A stretch of 64,000 nt of DNA from Sphingopyxis sp. CCNWLW2 (GCF_037095755.1 NZ_JBAWKJ010000002.1:1-64000), one strand, 5' to 3'; counted from the stretch's first letter, positions 10,718-19,874 are shown. Notes: generated from the sequence alone by a model not told the origin. Made by a program: numbers and translations.

Positions 10718-11878
10718 ATGAACTTCGAGCTCACCGAAGAACAGACCATGTTCCGCGACGCGGTCTCCGCTTTTGCCCAGCGCCACTTGGCTGTCGGCGC
10801 GCTCGAGCGTGCCCATTCCGACGACTATCCTTGGGAGGTTGCGCGCCAGATGGCAGAGCAAGGGCTTATCGGCATCACGATACCCGAAGATAAGGGCGGG
10901 CTTGGCGGTTCGCTGATGGACGCGGTCATAGCGATCGAGACGATCGCATCGGTCTGTCCCCGCTCGGCCGACGTCGTGCAGGCCGGCAACTTCGGTGCCA
11001 TCCGTACCTTTGCGCAGTTCGCGAGCGATGCGCAGAAAGAAGAATATCTCGCGCCGCTGCTTCGCGGCGAGGGACTGATCTCGGTCGCCATGACCGAACC
11101 CAATGCCGGGTCGGCGGTCACCGAACTGACCACGACCGCCGTGCCCGACGGCGATGGGTTCCGCATTACGGGCCAGAAGATTTTCACGACGCACGGCACC
11201 CACGCCACCGTTTTTCTGGTTTATGTCCGATATGGTCCGGGGACGGAGAATATCGGGTCGGTACTCATTGAGCGGGGCCAGGAGGGCTTCACCTTCGGCA
11301 AGCCGATACGGTTCATGTCGGGCGAAGAGTGGAACCCGCTGTTCTTCGACAACGTCTATGTCCCGAAGGATAAGGTGCTTCTCGGGCCCGGCGGGTTCAA
11401 GAAACAGATGGGTGGTTTCAATGTCGAGCGCATCGGGAATACGGCGCGCAGCCTAGCCCTCGGTCGCTATGCCTTCACGGCCGCGGTCGAACATGCGAAG
11501 ACACGCCAGCAGTTCGGGCGACCGCTTTGTGACTTCCAGGGCCTTCAGTGGAAGTTCGCCGAGATGAAACTGAAGCTCGATGCGGCGCAGTTGCTCCTTT
11601 ACCGGGCCGCTACCAACGCCGATGCGGGTCTGCCTTCTCCCGACGAGACGGCAATTGCGAAGGTCGCTTGTAATCGCGCCGGATTCGATTGCGCGAACGA
11701 GGCGATGCAAGTGATGGGCGGCGCGGGTTACAGCCAGGATAGTCTGGTCGAATATTGCCTTCGGCGCACGCGAGGCTGGATGATTGCAGGGGGAGCGATC
11801 GAGATATTGTTGAACCGCATCGCCGAAGGTGTCTTCGACAAGCGATTCCCCCAGGGCCCGGCAAAGGTCCGGGCGTAA
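10718..11878 (+). CDS. Acyl-CoA dehydrogenase
   Basis: 386 aa. It shows the TEPNAGSAVTELTTTA flavin/substrate signature, the KIFTTHGTHA segment and the C-terminal QVMGGAGYSQDSLVEYCLRR region. The likely catalytic Glu is on helix G (FNVERIGNTARSLALGR); the classical C-terminal base site reads IAGGAIEILLNRI without a Glu. The start at ATG 10718 follows GAGAAAGTGACAG. It is the first gene of a rightward three-gene unit with a Rieske oxygenase and an FAD dehydrogenase, and diverges from fadJ across about 237 bp that probably carry both promoters. Confidence 0.9.
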   Translation: MNFELTEEQTMFRDAVSAFAQRHLAVGALERAHSDDYPWEVARQMAEQGLIGITIPEDKGGLGGSLMDAVIAIETIASVCPRSADVVQAGNFGAIRTFAQFASDAQKEEYLAPLLRGEGLISVAMTEPNAGSAVTELTTTAVPDGDGFRITGQKIFTTHGTHATVFLVYVRYGPGTENIGSVLIERGQEGFTFGKPIRFMSGEEWNPLFFDNVYVPKDKVLLGPGGFKKQMGGFNVERIGNTARSLALGRYAFTAAVEHAKTRQQFGRPLCDFQGLQWKFAEMKLKLDAAQLLLYRAATNADAGLPSPDETAIAKVACNRAGFDCANEAMQVMGGAGYSQDSLVEYCLRRTRGWMIAGGAIEILLNRIAEGVFDKRFPQGPAKVRA

Positions 11879-11898
11879 GACGGACGAGAGGATAAGCG

Positions 11899-13224
11899 AT
11901 GAACGAAATGACAAGGCTCGGCGCGCATCAGGATGTCACGCCCGACCGGATCCCGGCCGACGCTTATATATCTCCTGAGTTCGTACGCATCGAAAAGGAG
12001 CGACTCTGGCCGCGGATCTGGCAGATGGCTTGCCGTGCCGAGGAGATTCCGAATCCCGGTGACTTCTACACCTACGAAATCGCAGACGAGTCGATCTCGG
12101 TCGTCCGCAAACAGGACGGCGCGATCGCAGCCTATTTCAACGTCTGTCCGCATCGCGGCCGTCGTCTCACCGCGGGCTGCGGAAAGATGGGGAAATTCCA
12201 CTGCAAATATCATGGCTGGCAGTGGTCGCTCGACGGCACCCCCGTCGAGATCGTCGACCGGCACCAGTGGGGCGATTGCCTGCAGGACGCCGACGTCAGC
12301 CTGACCTCGGTCAAGGTCGCCGAGTGGGGCGGCTGGGTATTCATCAACATGGACCCCGAGAGCGAGAGCCTCGAAACCTTTCTCGGCGAAGCCAAACGCC
12401 TCCTCGACCCATTTGAAATCGACGAGATGCGCTACGTCTGGCGCAAGACGATCGTGCTGCCTTGCAACTGGAAGACCGCGCAGGAAGCCTTCATGGAAGG
12501 TTATCATGTGCAGACGACCCATCGCCAGCTGCTCGCCTATCATGACGATCTGACTTACAGTCAGGCCTACGGCAATCATGCCATGTTCGGTTATGCGCCG
12601 ACCGCGCTGTTCGGGCTGCCGAGCCCGCGGATCAGTGACCAGAGCGGCGACATCCGAAAGGGTCTCTACGAGTTCAATCGCGAGATCTGGAACACGCTGA
12701 AAGCGACGGCGACGCAGGAAATGCTTGCAGCCGGCGAGCGGTTGATGGAATTGCCCGAGACCGCCACGCCGTTCGAGGTGTTCGTAGCTTTCGCGCAGTT
12801 TCACCGCGAAGAAGCGGCAAAATCTGGCCGGCCCTATCCCGATATCTCGGCCGAGCAGCAGATGGCGGCGGGGACGGACTGGAATATCTTCCCCAATATG
12901 GTCTTCCTGCACCAGCCGACCAACATCCTGGCTTATCGTGCACGCCCCTATGGCGACGACCCCAGCAAATGCCGGTTCGACATTTACGTCCTCGAACGCT
13001 TCGCGCCCGGTACCGAACCGAAGGTCGAGGTCGAAGACGGCGGGGACGACTGGCGCGCGGTCGACTGGGGCCTCATCCTCGAACAGGACTTCCAGAATAT
13101 GGAAGAGGTTCAAAAGGGCATGAAGTCGCAGGCCTTCAAGCAGGCGCGCCCCAATCCGGTGCAGGAAATCGAGATCAGCAATTTCCACCGCGTCTATCAC
13201 GCATTTATCGCAAAGGCCGACTGA
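11899..13224 (+). CDS. Rieske non-haem iron oxygenase, alpha subunit
   Basis: 441 aa. The Rieske [2Fe-2S] motif is CPHRGRRLTAGCGK...CKYHGWQWS (C-x-H...C-x2-H) at about residues 85-115. The mononuclear-iron segment EAFMEGYHVQTTH follows at about 200, with the partner Asp in a DWNIFPN stretch near 330. The length and motifs are those of ring-hydroxylating oxygenase large subunits and related single-component hydroxylases. No beta subunit or ferredoxin is adjacent, so it is probably an alpha3 oxygenase using a distant reductase. Its stop TGA is immediately followed by the ATG of the next gene, implying coupled translation. Confidence 0.88.
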   Translation: MNEMTRLGAHQDVTPDRIPADAYISPEFVRIEKERLWPRIWQMACRAEEIPNPGDFYTYEIADESISVVRKQDGAIAAYFNVCPHRGRRLTAGCGKMGKFHCKYHGWQWSLDGTPVEIVDRHQWGDCLQDADVSLTSVKVAEWGGWVFINMDPESESLETFLGEAKRLLDPFEIDEMRYVWRKTIVLPCNWKTAQEAFMEGYHVQTTHRQLLAYHDDLTYSQAYGNHAMFGYAPTALFGLPSPRISDQSGDIRKGLYEFNREIWNTLKATATQEMLAAGERLMELPETATPFEVFVAFAQFHREEAAKSGRPYPDISAEQQMAAGTDWNIFPNMVFLHQPTNILAYRARPYGDDPSKCRFDIYVLERFAPGTEPKVEVEDGGDDWRAVDWGLILEQDFQNMEEVQKGMKSQAFKQARPNPVQEIEISNFHRVYHAFIAKAD

Positions 13225-14880
13225 ATGACCGCTCCGTTTGACGAGATCGCCGATTTCGTGATCGTGGGCTCGGGCGGCGGCTCGATGGCGGCTGCGCTTT
13301 ATCTCGACTCGATCGGCAAGAAGGCGCTGATCCTCGAGAAGACCGACAAGTTTGGCGGGTCGACCGCGATGTCGGGCGGCGTGCTCTGGGTGCCGAACAA
13401 CCATCTCCTCGCGCGCGACGGAATCGAAGACAGTCATGAAGCGGCCCGCACCTACATGGACGCGACGGTCGGCGACGACGGCGGCCCCGGGGCGACACCA
13501 GCGCGCAAGGAGGCTTATTTGCGCGAAGGGCCGCGGCTTGTGAAATGGCTCGAGGACCGCGGTATGAAGTGGCTCCGCACCGAGGGCTGGGCCGATTATT
13601 ATGACGATCGGCCGGGCGGTTGTACGCGAAGCCGTTCGCTTGGCGCCCCCATGCTCGACGCACGCGAGCTCGGGCCGCTGTTCGACAAGCTGCGCCTCGG
13701 GCCGATGGTGATGCCGCTGCCGACCGACAAGGCCGGGATAATCGGCCTGGCGACGCGCACGCCCCGCGGCATGTGGGAGGGCACGAAGCTTCTCGCGCGC
13801 ATGTGGCTCGTCAAGCGCCGCGGGAAGCCACTCCTGAGCTTTGGCGGCTCGCTCCAGGGGAGGATGTTGATGCTCGCGCACAAGGCCGGCATCGACATGC
13901 GCACCGAACATCCGATCGTCGAACTGATCGAGGAGGAGGGCCGAGTTACCGGGGTTGTGGTCCAGCGCGGCACCCGCCAGCTTCGAATCGCCGCGCGCGA
14001 CGGGGTCCTGATCAATGCCGGCGGGTTTTCACACAATGCGGAGATGCGCCGCCAGTACGGCCCGCAGCCCAGTTCGACCGAATGGACGAATGCCAATCCG
14101 GGCGATACCGGCGAGATGATCCAGATCGCGGAAAAACATGGTGCCGCACTCGACCTGATGGACCAGGCCTGGTGGGTGCCCGGGACGATCCCGCCCGACC
14201 AGGGCACCGGTCCCGCGCTCATGCACAACACCGATATTTCGAAACCGCATTGCATCATCGTCAATCGGCAGGGGCGCCGGATCCTGAACGAGAGCGGCTC
14301 CTACATGGAGAATGGCCAGCGCCTCTACCAGAATGACGTGCCAGCCTATGTCATCCTCGATAGCCGTCACCGCAAACGCTACGCTTGGGGATATTATCCG
14401 CCCGGCAAGACGCCGCCCGAGTGGATCGACAGCGGCTGGATGAAGATGGCCGATTCGATCGAGGAACTCGCCGGCAAGACCGGCATCGACGAGGACGGGC
14501 TGCGCAGCGAGATCGCGAAGTTCAACGGCTATTGCGAAACCGGTAAGGACCTCGACTTCAACCGGGGCGGCCGCGGCTACGACAACTGGTTCGGCGATCC
14601 GACGGTCAAACCCAATCCCAATCTCGGCAAGATCGACAAGCCGCCCTTCTACGCGATGGAACTCGTGCCGGGTGACGTCGGGACTTCGGGGGGCATGGTG
14701 ACCGACGAACATGCGCAGGTCCTGCGCGGGGACGGATCGGTCATTCCGGGCCTGTACGCGACAGGAAACTCGACGGCGTCGGTGATGGGCCGTTGCTATC
14801 CGGCCGCAGGGGCAAGCATCGGTGCATCCTTCATCTTTGCTTGGATCGCCGCGCGTCATGCCGCAGGCCGCAACGATTAG
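13225..14880 (+). CDS. FAD-dependent 3-ketosteroid-Delta1-dehydrogenase-like flavoprotein
   Basis: 551 aa. N-terminal FAD-binding fold (VIVGSGGGSMAAALYLDSIG, then EKTDKFGGSTAMSGG) and C-terminal flavin-closing segment (IPGLYATGNSTASVMGRCYPAAGASIG). The CYPAAG Tyr-Pro-x-x-Gly corresponds to the catalytic Tyr/Gly loop of 3-ketosteroid dehydrogenases. The fumarate reductase/succinate dehydrogenase flavoprotein superfamily is certain; a steroid or other cyclic-ketone substrate is inference supported by the neighbouring Rieske oxygenase and paired ACADs. It directly abuts the Rieske gene and ends 16 bp from the convergent regulator gene. Confidence 0.85.
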   Translation: MTAPFDEIADFVIVGSGGGSMAAALYLDSIGKKALILEKTDKFGGSTAMSGGVLWVPNNHLLARDGIEDSHEAARTYMDATVGDDGGPGATPARKEAYLREGPRLVKWLEDRGMKWLRTEGWADYYDDRPGGCTRSRSLGAPMLDARELGPLFDKLRLGPMVMPLPTDKAGIIGLATRTPRGMWEGTKLLARMWLVKRRGKPLLSFGGSLQGRMLMLAHKAGIDMRTEHPIVELIEEEGRVTGVVVQRGTRQLRIAARDGVLINAGGFSHNAEMRRQYGPQPSSTEWTNANPGDTGEMIQIAEKHGAALDLMDQAWWVPGTIPPDQGTGPALMHNTDISKPHCIIVNRQGRRILNESGSYMENGQRLYQNDVPAYVILDSRHRKRYAWGYYPPGKTPPEWIDSGWMKMADSIEELAGKTGIDEDGLRSEIAKFNGYCETGKDLDFNRGGRGYDNWFGDPTVKPNPNLGKIDKPPFYAMELVPGDVGTSGGMVTDEHAQVLRGDGSVIPGLYATGNSTASVMGRCYPAAGASIGASFIFAWIAARHAAGRND

Positions 14881-14896
14881 CTTTCGGCCATGACCG

Positions 14897-15880
14897 TCAG
14901 GTTCTGGCTTGCTCGGTCGTCTCGTCGCGAGCAGCAAGACGCCACTGCGTCGCGGTCATCCCGCAATGTTTGCGGAACATCGCGCGAAAAAGCCGGCTGT
15001 CGGAATAACCAACGAGCAGCGCGATCTGGTCGATCGGTCGCGACGAGCGTTCGAGCATTCTTTTCGCCGCGCGAAGACGAAGCTGACCGACATAGTCGCG
15101 CGCCGAACAGCCGAGCGCCTTGTGAAATCGCCGATTGAGCGTGGCACTGCTTGTGGAAAGTTCTGCGGCAAGCGCGGCGAGATCGACCGTGCGCGAGAAA
15201 TTCTGCTCGAGCCAGAAGCGCGCCCGCGCGACGAGGGCATCGGTCACATGATGGGCGGCGCCGGTTTCAAGCCCCATGACCGAGGAGAGCCAGCGCGAAA
15301 TTTCAGGCGACATCGCGCGCTCGAAGGCATGTGTGACCAGCCCGAGATCGCTCCCGATGCCGCGCGACAGAAGCAGGCGTCCATGATCAGCGACAGCGCC
15401 GTCTTCATCGATCGCCTGACGCGGGAAGAGCGTCCGCACCACGGGTGCGAGCGCCGGGCTCGCCGGGACGGCGAGATCGGTTCCAATACCGGCCGCCAGC
15501 AGAAGCATAACGCTGCCGCCGCTCGCGCCAATGATCGCGCCGCCCTCTTCCTGGATGCGCAGCCAGTCGATCAGCGGCCGCCAGCTGGTCAGGCGTTCGC
15601 GCATGCCCGGTTCGCCGCCTGTTCGGAACGCGGGCAGCCAGATAAAGGGGTGGACGATCGTTCGATCGATCTTGCCGTCGACCACGAGCGGTGTCCCGTC
15701 GAAGCAGGTCGATACCGCACCGTCGATCGAAAGATACTGAAGCGATGTGTCCAGATTGAGCGGCTCGACCCCGTCGAACAGATGTTCGCTCCGATCGCGC
15801 ACGAGGGCAAAGCTATCGGCCAGCGCTCCGATGCTGCTGCGGTAGGCGCCGGGGAGCGCGACAAGAGCGAAATCGGGCAT
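14897..15880 (-). CDS. GlxA-type AraC-family transcriptional regulator
   Basis: 327 aa. The N-terminal half is a DJ-1/PfpI class-I-glutaminase-like domain (MPDFALVALPGAYRSSIGAL, EEGGAIIGASGGSVMLLLAAG). The usual nucleophile-elbow Cys is replaced by Ser/Gly, so it is probably a sensor rather than an enzyme. The C-terminal AraC HTH pair is about residues 225-315 (LAALAAELSTSSATLNRRFHKALG, IDQIALLVGYSDSRLFRAMFRKH). It is divergent from the SDR gene across about 97 bp that contain a perfect palindrome, and convergent with the KstD-like gene. It probably activates one of these units in response to a pathway metabolite. Confidence 0.88.
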   Translation of the reverse strand: MPDFALVALPGAYRSSIGALADSFALVRDRSEHLFDGVEPLNLDTSLQYLSIDGAVSTCFDGTPLVVDGKIDRTIVHPFIWLPAFRTGGEPGMRERLTSWRPLIDWLRIQEEGGAIIGASGGSVMLLLAAGIGTDLAVPASPALAPVVRTLFPRQAIDEDGAVADHGRLLLSRGIGSDLGLVTHAFERAMSPEISRWLSSVMGLETGAAHHVTDALVARARFWLEQNFSRTVDLAALAAELSTSSATLNRRFHKALGCSARDYVGQLRLRAAKRMLERSSRPIDQIALLVGYSDSRLFRAMFRKHCGMTATQWRLAARDETTEQART

Positions 15881-15950
15881 CAGTGTGAGACTGAAACTAG
15901 CCGCTTATTGATATGTTTCAACCTGTCGCGCAGGATCTCCACCGATAAGG

Positions 15951-15964
15951 GTGACGATCGTCAC
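15951..15964. promoter_or_regulatory. 14-bp palindrome upstream of the SDR gene
   Basis: GTGACGATCGTCAC is a perfect palindrome directly followed by AAGGAG, the ribosome-binding site of the SDR gene at 15978. A wider inverted repeat (TGAAAC 15892-15897, GTTTCA 15915-15920) lies in the same divergent spacer. Either could be bound by a regulator; binding is not shown by the sequence. Confidence 0.4.
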
Positions 15965-15977
15965 AAGGAGAGTATCG

Positions 15978-16799
15978 ATGCCTGAACCCCGGAATTCCAA
16001 CAATCGGCTAGCGGGCAAGGTGGCGATCGTCACCGGTGCCGGTGCCGATCGCGACGAAATCGGTATCGGGCGGGCGATCGCGTTGCTGCTGGCGCGCGAG
16101 GGCGCGCAAGTCGCCTGCGCCGATCTCGACGCCGGCCGCGCCGCGGCTACGGCGAAACGCATTCAGGTGGAAGGGGGACGCGCGTTCGGGGTCGCCGCCG
16201 ACGTAACCCAGCCGCGCGACTGCGAAGCGCTGGTAGGCGAGGCGGTTTCGCGATTTGGCAAGGTCGACATACTGGTCAATAATGTCGGGATATCGACACC
16301 TGCGAGCCTCGAGACCATCTCGCTGGAGCTCTGGAACAATATCCTGTCGACCAACCTGACGAGCGTTATGCTAATGAGCAAATTTGCCGTTCGCGAAATG
16401 GCGCGCGGGGGCGGGGGATCGATCATCAATATCTCCTCGCTTGCCGGGATGCGGGCGATGGGCGCGTTGGCCTATGGCCCTTCCAAGGCAGCAATGGCGC
16501 AGCTTTCGCGCGAAATCGGCGTGCTGCACGGCCGCGATGGGATCCGGGTCAACACCGTGGCGCCCGGCCATGTGATGACGCCCCACGCCATGGCGAAAAT
16601 TCCGGCGGCAATGCGCGAGGCGCGCCGCAAGGTTGGTCCACTCGGTATTGAGGGCGACGCCTGGGACGTGGCGCAGGCCGTGCTCTTCCTTGCCAGCGAC
16701 GAGGCGCGCTTCGTGAACGGCGTCCAGCTCGCGGTCGACGGCGGCGTCGAGGGCATCGGTCCGATGACAGGTCATGCCTTGATCACCGACGCCACCTGA
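15978..16799 (+). CDS. Short-chain dehydrogenase/reductase (SDR)
   Basis: 273 aa. Classical SDR features: cofactor loop VAIVTGAGADRDEIGIGRAI (a slightly extended TGxxxGxG), NNVGIS, the Ser of INISSLAG, the Y-x3-K of AYGPSKAAMAQL and the C-terminal FVNGVQLAVDGG. Asp in CADLDAG after beta-2 suggests NAD(H) preference. The start at ATG 15978 has AAGGAG 8 nt upstream; an ATG-less upstream extension in frame is rejected. It probably oxidises a hydroxy intermediate of the neighbouring catabolic pathway. Confidence 0.9.
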   Translation: MPEPRNSNNRLAGKVAIVTGAGADRDEIGIGRAIALLLAREGAQVACADLDAGRAAATAKRIQVEGGRAFGVAADVTQPRDCEALVGEAVSRFGKVDILVNNVGISTPASLETISLELWNNILSTNLTSVMLMSKFAVREMARGGGGSIINISSLAGMRAMGALAYGPSKAAMAQLSREIGVLHGRDGIRVNTVAPGHVMTPHAMAKIPAAMREARRKVGPLGIEGDAWDVAQAVLFLASDEARFVNGVQLAVDGGVEGIGPMTGHALITDAT

Positions 16800-16941
16800 T
16801 CGGGGTTCCGGCTCTGTCCGCCCGTCCCCGTTGGCGCACGGCGCATTATCGATCGCCTATGTGATGTTAGTCTGAGGCGCGCAACGTCGGGGCGTTCACG
16901 CTTGCGAGCGGGACGAGGGGCCATCATGCTGGTTTCGGCGG

Positions 16942-16959
16942 TTTACCCAAAGAGGTAAA
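16942..16959. promoter_or_regulatory. Inverted repeat upstream of a 115-aa hypothetical gene
   Basis: TTTACC-N6-GGTAAA lies about 35 bp before the start codon at 16994. It is too short and lacks a T-run to be a convincing terminator, and could be a small operator. Confidence 0.3.
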
Positions 16960-16993
16960 TAAAGCCGGGACAGGATGAGAAAAGGAGAAGCTG

Positions 16994-17341
16994 ATGACGG
17001 CACATGCTCGGGGTGATGCCGCGGCGCGCGAGCGTCACCACACCCTCGATTTGGTCGGTCTTCGAGCGCATGCGACCGCAGTGGGATTGATACAGCTTTG
17101 CGAAGAGCTCTTGAACGCCGGCATCTTGAGCGCCGATGGGCTGGACCGGATCAAGGACGCGATTTGCTCCGAACTTGCCGTTGGAAAGCGCGCTCGTGTT
17201 TCCGAACAACGCGAGTGCGACAATTTGTTGCGGCGTCGCATCGACGCGGTCTTCCCTGTGGCGCCCGGCGGACCTGCTCGCGACAATGTGGGATCGGTCG
17301 AAAATTTCGAGGCTGCGCTGACTGGCGGCGCGCGCGCATGA
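16994..17341 (+). CDS. Hypothetical protein, 115 aa
   Basis: ATG 16994 is preceded by AAAAGGAGAAGCTG, an excellent ribosome-binding site, which is the main reason to accept this gene. The predicted product is soluble, helical and rich in Arg/Ala, with no signal peptide or membrane segment (SADGLDRIKDAICSELAVGKR, RRRIDAVFPVAPGG). I do not recognise a family. It stands alone between the SDR gene and a 470-bp gap. Confidence 0.6.
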   Translation: MTAHARGDAAARERHHTLDLVGLRAHATAVGLIQLCEELLNAGILSADGLDRIKDAICSELAVGKRARVSEQRECDNLLRRRIDAVFPVAPGGPARDNVGSVENFEAALTGGARA

Positions 17342-17810
17342 TCCTGAACAGACAACGCGCGCCGCCGGTTCGGTCAGTGATGCTCCATTACTCGACCTGA
17401 GACGCACCGCAGGTGCTGATCCCGACCTCGTCAGGGTGGGCTCGTCAGCCAGCGCCAGTCTTGCCGCCGAGGAAGCGCTGCATCGTGATCACTGGACTGT
17501 CGTGTCACCGGCTGTCACGAGACTTCAGATTTGCAGTTGTTTGCTTTAGGTAGTTTGCTTCCAGAAGCATCAGTCCGCAAATCGCCCAAAGCAGGCAGTG
17601 CAACGCTGTTCCGTACTCGCTCCTAGCTGCTTTACGTCTTCCAAGCGAGCTCGGTGTGTCTGCTATCTGGGAATGACGGGTGGAAGCTGCCGTTCTGCAA
17701 TCGGCCAATTGCGCTGAGAGTTGATCCGCTGCCTCGGGCGCCGATTTGAAAGGCCAGGACGTGGTGAGAGGCAGCGATTCCATTTTCCGTACTGGCGTCG
17801 AAATAGCCGC
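17342..17810. other. Gene-free stretch of about 470 bp
   Basis: No convincing gene, tRNA or terminator was found. A 92-codon leftward frame (17505-17783) exists but has no ribosome-binding site, and its composition does not look like a protein. The stretch is less GC-rich than its neighbours, suggesting old insertion debris. Confidence 0.4.
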
Positions 17811-18650
17811 ATGGGTATTAGAATGTGCATGACGTCCCTCAGCAACTTGATCATCCTAGCGCTAGCATTCCAAGCCGCAGATCCAGCGAGCGAGCCGAAG
17901 AAACCGGGGCTTGCTCAAGTGCGATGGGAAATTGACTACGGCACCACCAAATGCCGGCTTATCCGTCATTTTGTTGAGGCAGGTCAGCCCTACCGCTTGG
18001 CGATTGATAGAGATTGGACTTTCGGCGGATACCAATGGGCCCTTTACGGCTCAGCGCTTCCACTTCATTCGTCGATGAAGTCTGTCGAAATAGCGCTTGG
18101 CCGGAACGATGTTCGTCGATTCAAGCTCAAATCTTATGTCGTGATGGAAGGCGAAGCGAGGCTGGCATGGAGTGACCCCGACGGGCTTCTGTTCAATAAC
18201 ATTCGCGAAACTGATCGCTTCCAGCTGGCGACAGCGAAACGGCTCGACCTTTCGCTGGATTTGACGAACCTTAATGCGGCGATGGAAGCCCTCGAAAAAT
18301 GCGAGGATGACCTGTGGCGGAATTGGGGTTTCGACCCGCGACAAATCCGTTTGCTGTCAAAGCGCGCCGAACCGTCGGGCAATGCCGGCAGATGGGCCAC
18401 CAACGACGACTATCCGCGCGTCGACTTCGTCAACCGGAACGAAGGAATGAGCACCTTTCTGTTGAATGTCGATGCAAAGGGTGCGGTCACTCGCTGTCGA
18501 ATAGTTGACAGTTCGGGATTCCCCAGCCTCGACAAGCAAACATGCGCGCTCATGCTAGTCCGCGGCGCGTTCGATCCAGCTCGTGATGCGGACGGTAATC
18601 CGGTGGCAAGTTTTTACATCAACCGCGTTCGTTGGCAGGTGCCGCGCTGA
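17811..18650 (+). CDS. Exported protein with TonB/TolA-like C-terminal domain
   Basis: 279 aa from ATG 17811 (ATGs at 17823 and 17829 are also possible). The N-terminus from residue 7 (MTSLSNLIILALAFQAADPAS) reads as a signal peptide. The middle is unassigned. The last about 85 residues (VDFVNRNEGMSTFLLNVDAKGAVTRCRIVDSSG, then ALMLVRGAFDPARDADG) match the TonB C-terminal fold, in which a beta-strand, a variable Cys/Ser loop and F-x-P-A-x-D-x-x-G recur. It lacks the proline-rich spacer of true TonB, so it is probably a periplasmic TonB-C domain protein of unknown role, as is frequent in sphingomonads. Confidence 0.65.
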   Translation: MGIRMCMTSLSNLIILALAFQAADPASEPKKPGLAQVRWEIDYGTTKCRLIRHFVEAGQPYRLAIDRDWTFGGYQWALYGSALPLHSSMKSVEIALGRNDVRRFKLKSYVVMEGEARLAWSDPDGLLFNNIRETDRFQLATAKRLDLSLDLTNLNAAMEALEKCEDDLWRNWGFDPRQIRLLSKRAEPSGNAGRWATNDDYPRVDFVNRNEGMSTFLLNVDAKGAVTRCRIVDSSGFPSLDKQTCALMLVRGAFDPARDADGNPVASFYINRVRWQVPR

Positions 18651-18810
18651 GGTAGCACGTGCCTGTGGCATTAAAGGCCGTCGGCCCAAAGTTTGCCATA
18701 TCTACTTCCGTCGTTTCCGGTCAGCCCAACCCGGGGGCCGCGATCGTCCGCTTCTTTCAGTCCTTCACCAAAAGCGGCCTGGCCGCAAACGGCCACAAGC
18801 GACTGCGCCA

Positions 18811-19083
18811 CTACGCTTCGCTCGGTGGCGCGTTGGGTTGTCCTTCCAATGCGGCATCGATCATGGCTCGATAAATCCCGCCCATGTCTTCGCTTAGGCC
18901 CCCGGCCGCTTTATGGGCACCTGCGTCGATCATGGCGGGGTCTGGTTCGCGCAGCGCCATGATTGCGGCCCAAGCCTCGGGCAGATAATCCTGCCAAAGC
19001 GGCTTGCCGTCCATCGTCGCGTTGGGTGGATTGGCATCCAGCTCGCAAAGCGCACGGGCGACTCGTTCCAAGCCAGTCTTCAT
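18811..19083 (-). CDS. Conserved hypothetical protein, 90 aa
   Basis: A small cytoplasmic protein with two helices (LERVARALCELDANPP..., QDYLPEAWAAIMALREPDPAMIDAGAHKA). The pattern A-R-A-L-C-x-L-D-x-N-P-P and D-G-K-P-L-W-Q-D-Y-L looks like the short prophage/sphingomonad-type proteins of unknown function that I recall. It is transcribed leftward, opposite to both neighbours, and ends 160 bp after the TonB-C gene. No function is proposed. Confidence 0.6.
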   Translation of the reverse strand: MKTGLERVARALCELDANPPNATMDGKPLWQDYLPEAWAAIMALREPDPAMIDAGAHKAAGGLSEDMGGIYRAMIDAALEGQPNAPPSEA

Positions 19084-19183
19084 TCCGGGAGAATATCATA
19101 AAAGCTCACCAACGTGCGGTGCGGTTGCCGGGTTAGCTGTTCATGCCCAAATAGTCTCGGGCAGACATGAAAGAGACAGAGTT

Positions 19184-19837
19184 TTGAAGATCGTGAATGG
19201 AGCAAGTTTGCAGCCCCGGTCCGGGGCTGCTCCGAAGAGCCTCGTCCTGCTGCTGCATGGCTTCGGGTCGAGCGGGTCGGACATGATCTCGCTCGCGCCG
19301 CAGTGGCAAGACGCTCTGCCCGACACCTTGTTTCTCGCACCGCACGCGCCGCAGCGCTGCGGCATGATGGGGGCGGGCTATCAATGGTGGGGACTTTCCG
19401 GCTTTGCGCCGTCCGCGCTCGCTGCCGGCGCGGCCTCGGCTGCGCCGGCGATCGACGCCTTCATTGACCGCAAGCTCGCGCAATATGGTTTGAGCGAGGC
19501 TGACCTGGCCATTGTCGGCTTCAGCCAGGGGACGATGATGGCACTGCATGTCGCGCTGCGGCGACCGCGCGCGGTGGCTGCCGTTGTTGGCTATTCTGGC
19601 ATGTTGGCAGGGACGCTTGGCCTAAGTCACGGAGAACTTCCAAAGCCGCCCGTGCTATTGGTGCACGGCACGGCCGATCCGGTCGTCCCGATCGCCGCGC
19701 TGCATATGTCGGAGAGCGAGCTCAAGCGTCTCGGCGTCGACGTCACGACGCACGTCTCCTACGGGGTGGCGCACACCGTGGATCCCGTCGGACTTCGTCT
19801 CGGCCGCGATTTCCTGGCGGAGGCCTTCGCTCGCTAG
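19184..19837 (+). CDS. Carboxylesterase / phospholipase-type alpha/beta hydrolase
   Basis: 217 aa from TTG 19184 (GTG 19193 is an alternative); longer in-frame starts enter the region opposite the 90-aa gene and are rejected. Catalytic features: oxyanion segment LLLHGFGSSGSDM, nucleophile elbow GFSQGTMMAL, acid in VHGTADPVVP and His in GVAHTVDP. Length and motifs fit the small cytosolic esterases of the YpfH/AB-hydrolase-2 group. It converges on a truncated gene 37 bp downstream. Confidence 0.85.
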   Translation: MKIVNGASLQPRSGAAPKSLVLLLHGFGSSGSDMISLAPQWQDALPDTLFLAPHAPQRCGMMGAGYQWWGLSGFAPSALAAGAASAAPAIDAFIDRKLAQYGLSEADLAIVGFSQGTMMALHVALRRPRAVAAVVGYSGMLAGTLGLSHGELPKPPVLLVHGTADPVVPIAALHMSESELKRLGVDVTTHVSYGVAHTVDPVGLRLGRDFLAEAFAR

Positions 19838-19874
19838 TCCGCGTTTCGCGGACCGAGCCCGAAACCGGACTGCC

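Noticed and set aside
11728..13911. Leftward open frame of 727 codons
   Set aside because: It is opposite the Rieske oxygenase and parts of its neighbours; no recognisable motif.
17505..17783. Leftward 92-codon frame in the gene-free stretch
   Set aside because: No ribosome-binding site, no recognisable composition, and it overlaps the likely upstream region of the TonB-C gene.
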